64,000 nt of DNA from Yponomeuta sedellus (Eukaryota > Arthropoda > Insecta > Lepidoptera > Yponomeutidae). The stretch covers positions 22,235,805 to 22,299,804 of the forward strand of contig OW203736.1 in NCBI GenBank assembly GCA_934045075.1. The letters run 5' to 3'. The position numbers were made by a program, and so were the translations under genes. Below the pieces are notes generated by a model. The model did not search any database. It was not told the origin of the DNA and saw only the letters and a program-made list of their open reading frames with translations. Below, in pieces: positions 60,828 to 64,000 of this stretch (its first letter is position 1; the number at the start of each line of letters is the position of its first letter).

Positions 60828-60934
60828 AGGAAATACACCCAGACTAAGGCCATTTGTACAAATATACGGCGGCCACCAGTGGAAATCTAACCCATGGTAA
60901 TCAGACGTGGATGCGCTAGACCAAGGAGGCAGTC
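60828..60934 (-). mobile_element. S-family SINE
   Basis: ACACCCAGACTAAGGCCATT (tail, reversed) to GACCAAGGAGGCAGTC (complement of a tRNA-like 5' end, GACTGCCTCCTTGGTC). Confidence 0.6.
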
Positions 60935-60999
60935 ATCATAAAGCACTAAGAGGAAAAAATAATTCCCGTATTTTATTTCACTCTTTGCTCACATGTAGA

Positions 61000-61270
61000 C
61001 AAAGTCTGGATAAAATGGCGAAAAGAGGTAGGCTTCTGCACCTTAGCTTTCAGTCGCTATGTTGGTACTCCAAAATGGCGGCGTGTCTCGAAATGGCGTC
61101 GTTGAGCGGCGTTACGTGCGCCACTGCCGCTCGGTATGCAGCCAGCAACATGATACTCTTTAAAATTCCACTTCAATGCGTGATGGAATTGCTGAAACTG
61201 TGGGTACGTGCGCGGCGGAGTTTATAGAATTTTGCAGCAGTGCGAGCGCGATTGGTCTATTCAGGAGGGC
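61000..61270. promoter_or_regulatory. CpG-rich promoter-like patch with ATGGCG motifs
   Basis: AAAATGGCGA (61011), AAAATGGCGGCG (61071) and GAAATGGCGTCG (61091) resemble YY1/Pho sites. An inverted CCAAT box (GATTGGTC, about 61249) and TTTATAGAA (61218) lie downstream. CpG is higher than in the flanks. A 106-codon frame (60907-61227) overlaps but has no domain I recognise. Confidence 0.35.
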
Positions 61271-61279
61271 GGCAAACTG

Positions 61280-61600
61280 TGTTTACTTTCCGTCGCTTGT
61301 ACCTTTTACCTTTTTAACATATTGTTTACAAACGTAGACTGTAAATTATTTGTTTGTGTTGATGCTCCTTTTAGACAATTTTGTCATTATACTTTTTGTC
61401 GTAGTTGAGGCAATATAAAAAAAATGTTTCTGTCAATTCAAGGTGGCCGCAGAAAAACATCAAGGCTCCAAAATCTTGCGGAGTGATTTAACACGATAGT
61501 TGCTTCTCTATTTCATAAGATGAAAATTGCATAAACTTTGGGAAATGTTGGCGTTATAATATTTATGGCTCTGGGAAAATTTCTCCCTTCATAAGAGAAA
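61280..61600. other. No recognisable feature
   Basis: No gene or known repeat. Confidence 0.3.
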
Positions 61601-61609
61601 TAAATACAA

Positions 61610-61695
61610 TCGGCGGTTGGCACGCGAGGTAATTAATACCATACTCTCTCTCTCTGAGAAAGGCCTGTGCCCTGTAGTGGGACGTAGATAAGCTG
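61610..61695 (+). mobile_element. E-family SINE fragment
   Basis: CGGCGGTTGGCACGCGAGGT, CATACTCTCTCTCTCTGAGA and AAGGCCTGTGCCCTGTAGTG. Confidence 0.65.
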
Positions 61696-61704
61696 TAGTA
61701 CTAT

Positions 61705-61870
61705 GTCGTCGTCGTCAGGCTATACTAGTCCAGGGTATACTAGAGGCTGGACATAGCCCTCCCCTAATGAGCGCCCTGTCTTCAGCTTGCTGCATCCAGC
61801 ATATCGGCCTGCAGTTTTTCGCAGATCGTCATCCCACCTAGTCGGAGGGCGTCCTACACTACGTCCTAGT
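61705..61870 (-). pseudogene. RTE-type LINE C-terminal fragment
   Basis: Minus frame RSVGRPPTRWDDDLRKTAGR, then frameshifted C...KLKTG and LGEGYVQP. Tail reads (TGACGACGACGA) on minus. It directly abuts an E SINE end, as at 29.8 kb. Confidence 0.8.
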
Positions 61871-61879
61871 ACTATGTAC

Positions 61880-62848
61880 ATAATGTAAACATAGTCGCAA
61901 CAGCGAGTTTCTCTGTTCAGTATTCTGACGAGACCGCTTTTTTTCAGAATAGTACACAATCGGAATTCTTATCGCAAGCGAAATAAGTGCGAAAATCTAA
62001 TCAAAGTCTACGTTCACTTTCCAGGTGTACCTTTGAGAGGATGTAAATTTTCACGAAGCTGTTTAAAGTTTTTAGTTGTTCGCAAGGAGTTCGGCGTCCG
62101 GGAAATTCTTAGTACCACCTAAACATAGAAAACGCCGTCGATGTAAAATGAAGGATAATTGTAACATTCCAATATGTATTGCTCATATTGATATACGAAG
62201 TAGTGTTTGCATTGAACGTTAACTCGCTCGTTACACGGAAATATATGCCCTTAAGAGTCATCTGGGCCTCGATTCCGTTAGTCTATTATAGTACCATGAC
62301 GTTACGTGGGGTGTTTTTCTTACTATTGACGCCTAGATGTGCGCGCGTCAACTTGAAGCAGCAACGAAATTAAATCGCCATGTTCATGCAATTGTAATTG
62401 CACCACAATGCATTAGCAGAATCTAGGCCCTAGCCAAGTTTAGATTATGTTGTGGGGAAGTGTGGAAGTTACATCTGGAGTGGCCATGCCCACTTTTAGC
62501 TATTTAAGTTCAATCTACGAGTCTTCAACATAAAGGTTTCAAGTGCGAGGTCCATTGGGGTTCATTAGACGTCGACTGTACCCTAGGAGCACTTTAAAAA
62601 GGTCGTTCGAAAGGTCAATCTGGCTTTTTCCCTGTGTCGAAAATGAGAAAAGTTGTGAAGACATTGACCGGGCGCCCGCGCGGTCGCCGGCGGACTTCCC
62701 TGATTATCTGCGATCTGCGAATTTTCTGAGCCATGAAGTGGATATTGCAGGTACAGCACAAAACACGCCAGAAGATTCGCAACATAGAAAAAAATTACAA
62801 TCGTCGGGCAAAGATTCAAACTCGCTTTGTTTTTCCATCCTTATCACA
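61880..62848. other. No supported gene
   Basis: A CpG-rich patch at 62665-62700 and the ORF at 62543-63031 are noted. That ORF ends inside a 5S SINE and is not convincing. Confidence 0.3.
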
Positions 62849-62853
62849 AGTTC

Positions 62854-63218
62854 GATATCAACCCTTGTATGTCCGCACTGCTGGGGCAAGGGTATTTTCC
62901 TCCATCACAAGAAGGTTAGGCCATACTCTACCACGGGGGCCAAGTCCGGGTTGGTGGAGGATTGTAAGACAGTAGCGGGCCTTACTGTCAGATGTTATCA
63001 AGAGGCCCATAAGGCCTCTGACATGGCGTAACGACTGCCATTATATGACAGCCGGAAACAATGGCTTTACGTGCCTTGCGAAGCACGAAGGTGCTCGGAA
63101 AATATGCCACTAGCGGTAGCCACGGGACAATCACCCATCCTGCACCTGACCGCGCCTGTTGTTGCTTAACTCGAGTGATTAATTCCAATCACTCGGTTTG
63201 ACTAGGCCACGAGCGCTT
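62854..63218 (-). mobile_element. 5S-headed SINE, full length
   Basis: Minus sense from GATATCAACCCTTGTATGTC to GGCCACGAGCGCTT. The head holds the complement of GAGTTAAGCAACAACAGGCG and GGATGGGTGATTGTCC. Confidence 0.88.
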
Positions 63219-63219
63219 C

Positions 63220-63545
63220 TACTAACAGCAGTACGAGTACTTCTATCATTTTCCAGACTGTGAACGCAGGTAATTTCTATATAACCCACCCCCCAGACAA
63301 GAATAATTACAGCTCCGAATTGTTCAACTTGGAAAAGATTTTCGCAAATCGGTCTTTGAATTTTTAACTGGCACATTATGATACCGCTTTAACTTAACGC
63401 ATTAGGGCCGTGCAAATGGAGAGATTATCCGAGGGAATCCGGCTCGCGGGGCTTTCCAACTTCGATTGGGTGGCCATCCATCTGTGAAGGCCTATGTTAC
63501 CATAATATAATCGGGGAAAAAATATTATTAATATTTTGTATTTAA
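63220..63545. other. No recognisable feature
   Basis: No gene or known repeat. Confidence 0.3.
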
Positions 63546-63548
63546 ATA

Positions 63549-63609
63549 ATTGGGAGGGCTATTTCCAGCAGAGGACTACATAATATAGCCTGAAGAAGAA
63601 GAAGAAGAA
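63549..63609 (+). mobile_element. RT-tail SINE or RTE LINE, 3' tip
   Basis: GGGAGGGCTATTTCCAGCAG, GGACTACATAATATAGCC and a (GAA)n tail. A very short 5'-truncated insertion. Confidence 0.7.
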
Positions 63610-63744
63610 ATAAATGATTATGACCTAATATGAATAATTATGAATAATATGGGAACAAAGCATAAATTTCAATTTTCCCGGGGGGGCAGGCTGAGACCAA
63701 GGTTTCCACCATCCTGATATACTTCTTGTACTTAATTTCTCTAG

Positions 63745-63900
63745 TTTATATAAGTCGCACTGCAGGCCTTGTCTTAGAAAGAGAGTATGGGTTTAATTAC
63801 TATGCGTCCACACCGCGGAATGGCAATTTCAAGCGCTGAGGTATTTTAACACGTGATCCAGATCTTAGGTTTCTTTACGACTACCTTCACAATTAATAAC
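63745..63900 (-). mobile_element. E-family SINE
   Basis: GTCGCACTGCAGGCCTTGTC, AGAGAGTATGGGTTTAATTA, CACACCGCGGAATGGCAATT and TCAAGCGCTGAGGTATTTTA. Confidence 0.7.
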
Positions 63901-64000
63901 TGTGAAGAAAAATGTGTGAAGGTTATTATTAGAATTGGTAATTATTACCAATCGATATTACTAAAACCATTATTATTATTATACTTAATTGTACGCAAAG

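Overview
The window looks like non-coding DNA from an insect nuclear genome, most likely a moth or butterfly. It is AT-rich, has no bacterial-style operons, and is packed with short retroposons, LINE 3' ends, MITEs and Helitron ends of lepidopteran type. The lepidopteran call rests on recognising these repeat styles by eye, not on a search. I found no complete host gene. Most open frames above 60 codons are chance frames or run through repeats.

The best coding features are: (1) a complete Tc1/mariner-superfamily transposon (20307-23009) with an intact DD41D transposase, TIRs of about 455 bp and a TA target duplication; (2) a 5'-truncated LINE with reverse-transcriptase motifs broken by one frameshift (39337-about 41500); (3) several C-terminal scraps of RTE-type LINEs; (4) an unassigned coding-looking stretch of about 90 codons (about 37376-37666).

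Repeat families, with the labels used below. '5S': 13 copies of a retroposon of about 350 bp whose head matches the internal promoter of 5S rRNA genes; six copies have target-site duplications (TSDs) of 7-13 bp. 'tR': 11 copies of a tRNA-headed element found as monomer, permuted, dimeric and, in seven copies, head-to-head palindromic forms; five have perfect TSDs of 11-14 bp. 'RT-tail': a SINE whose last 60 bp or so match the 3' end of an RTE LINE. 'E': about 20 copies of a tRNA-derived SINE. 'S': another tRNA-headed SINE. 'G', 'H', 'J', 'Q': LINE-3'-end-like dispersed repeats. 'C': a repeat marked by AATCGCGATT. 'F': a MITE of about 306 bp in two near-identical copies. 'Heli': four short Helitron-like elements with TC...CTAG ends. 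Insertions are often nested (5S in C, RTE LINE in E, J in H, another LINE in E), which gives relative ages.

Layout: 1-20 kb, scattered E, S, C, F, G and H repeats plus hairpins at 7.1 and 13.1 kb; 20.3-23.0 kb, the mariner element; 23-36 kb, dense 5S, tR, E and RTE insertions, a degenerate tandem array (32.8-33.3 kb) and two adjacent Helitrons; 36.5-39 kb, a snap-back hairpin, the unassigned coding stretch and a CpG-rich X-box/CRE cluster; 39-42 kb, the LINE; 42-55 kb, further 5S and tR copies including a double insertion at 54.0-54.8 kb; 55-64 kb, sparse sequence, a tetranucleotide microsatellite of about 590 bp and a second promoter-like patch.

The strongest candidates for something little described are the 5S-headed retroposon and the palindromic or multimeric tR element. 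A separate theme is a set of short, perfect or near-perfect snap-back hairpins. One lies inside a local duplication, so the unmodified sister copy shows that the inverted segment was added later, as in a template-switch mutation.
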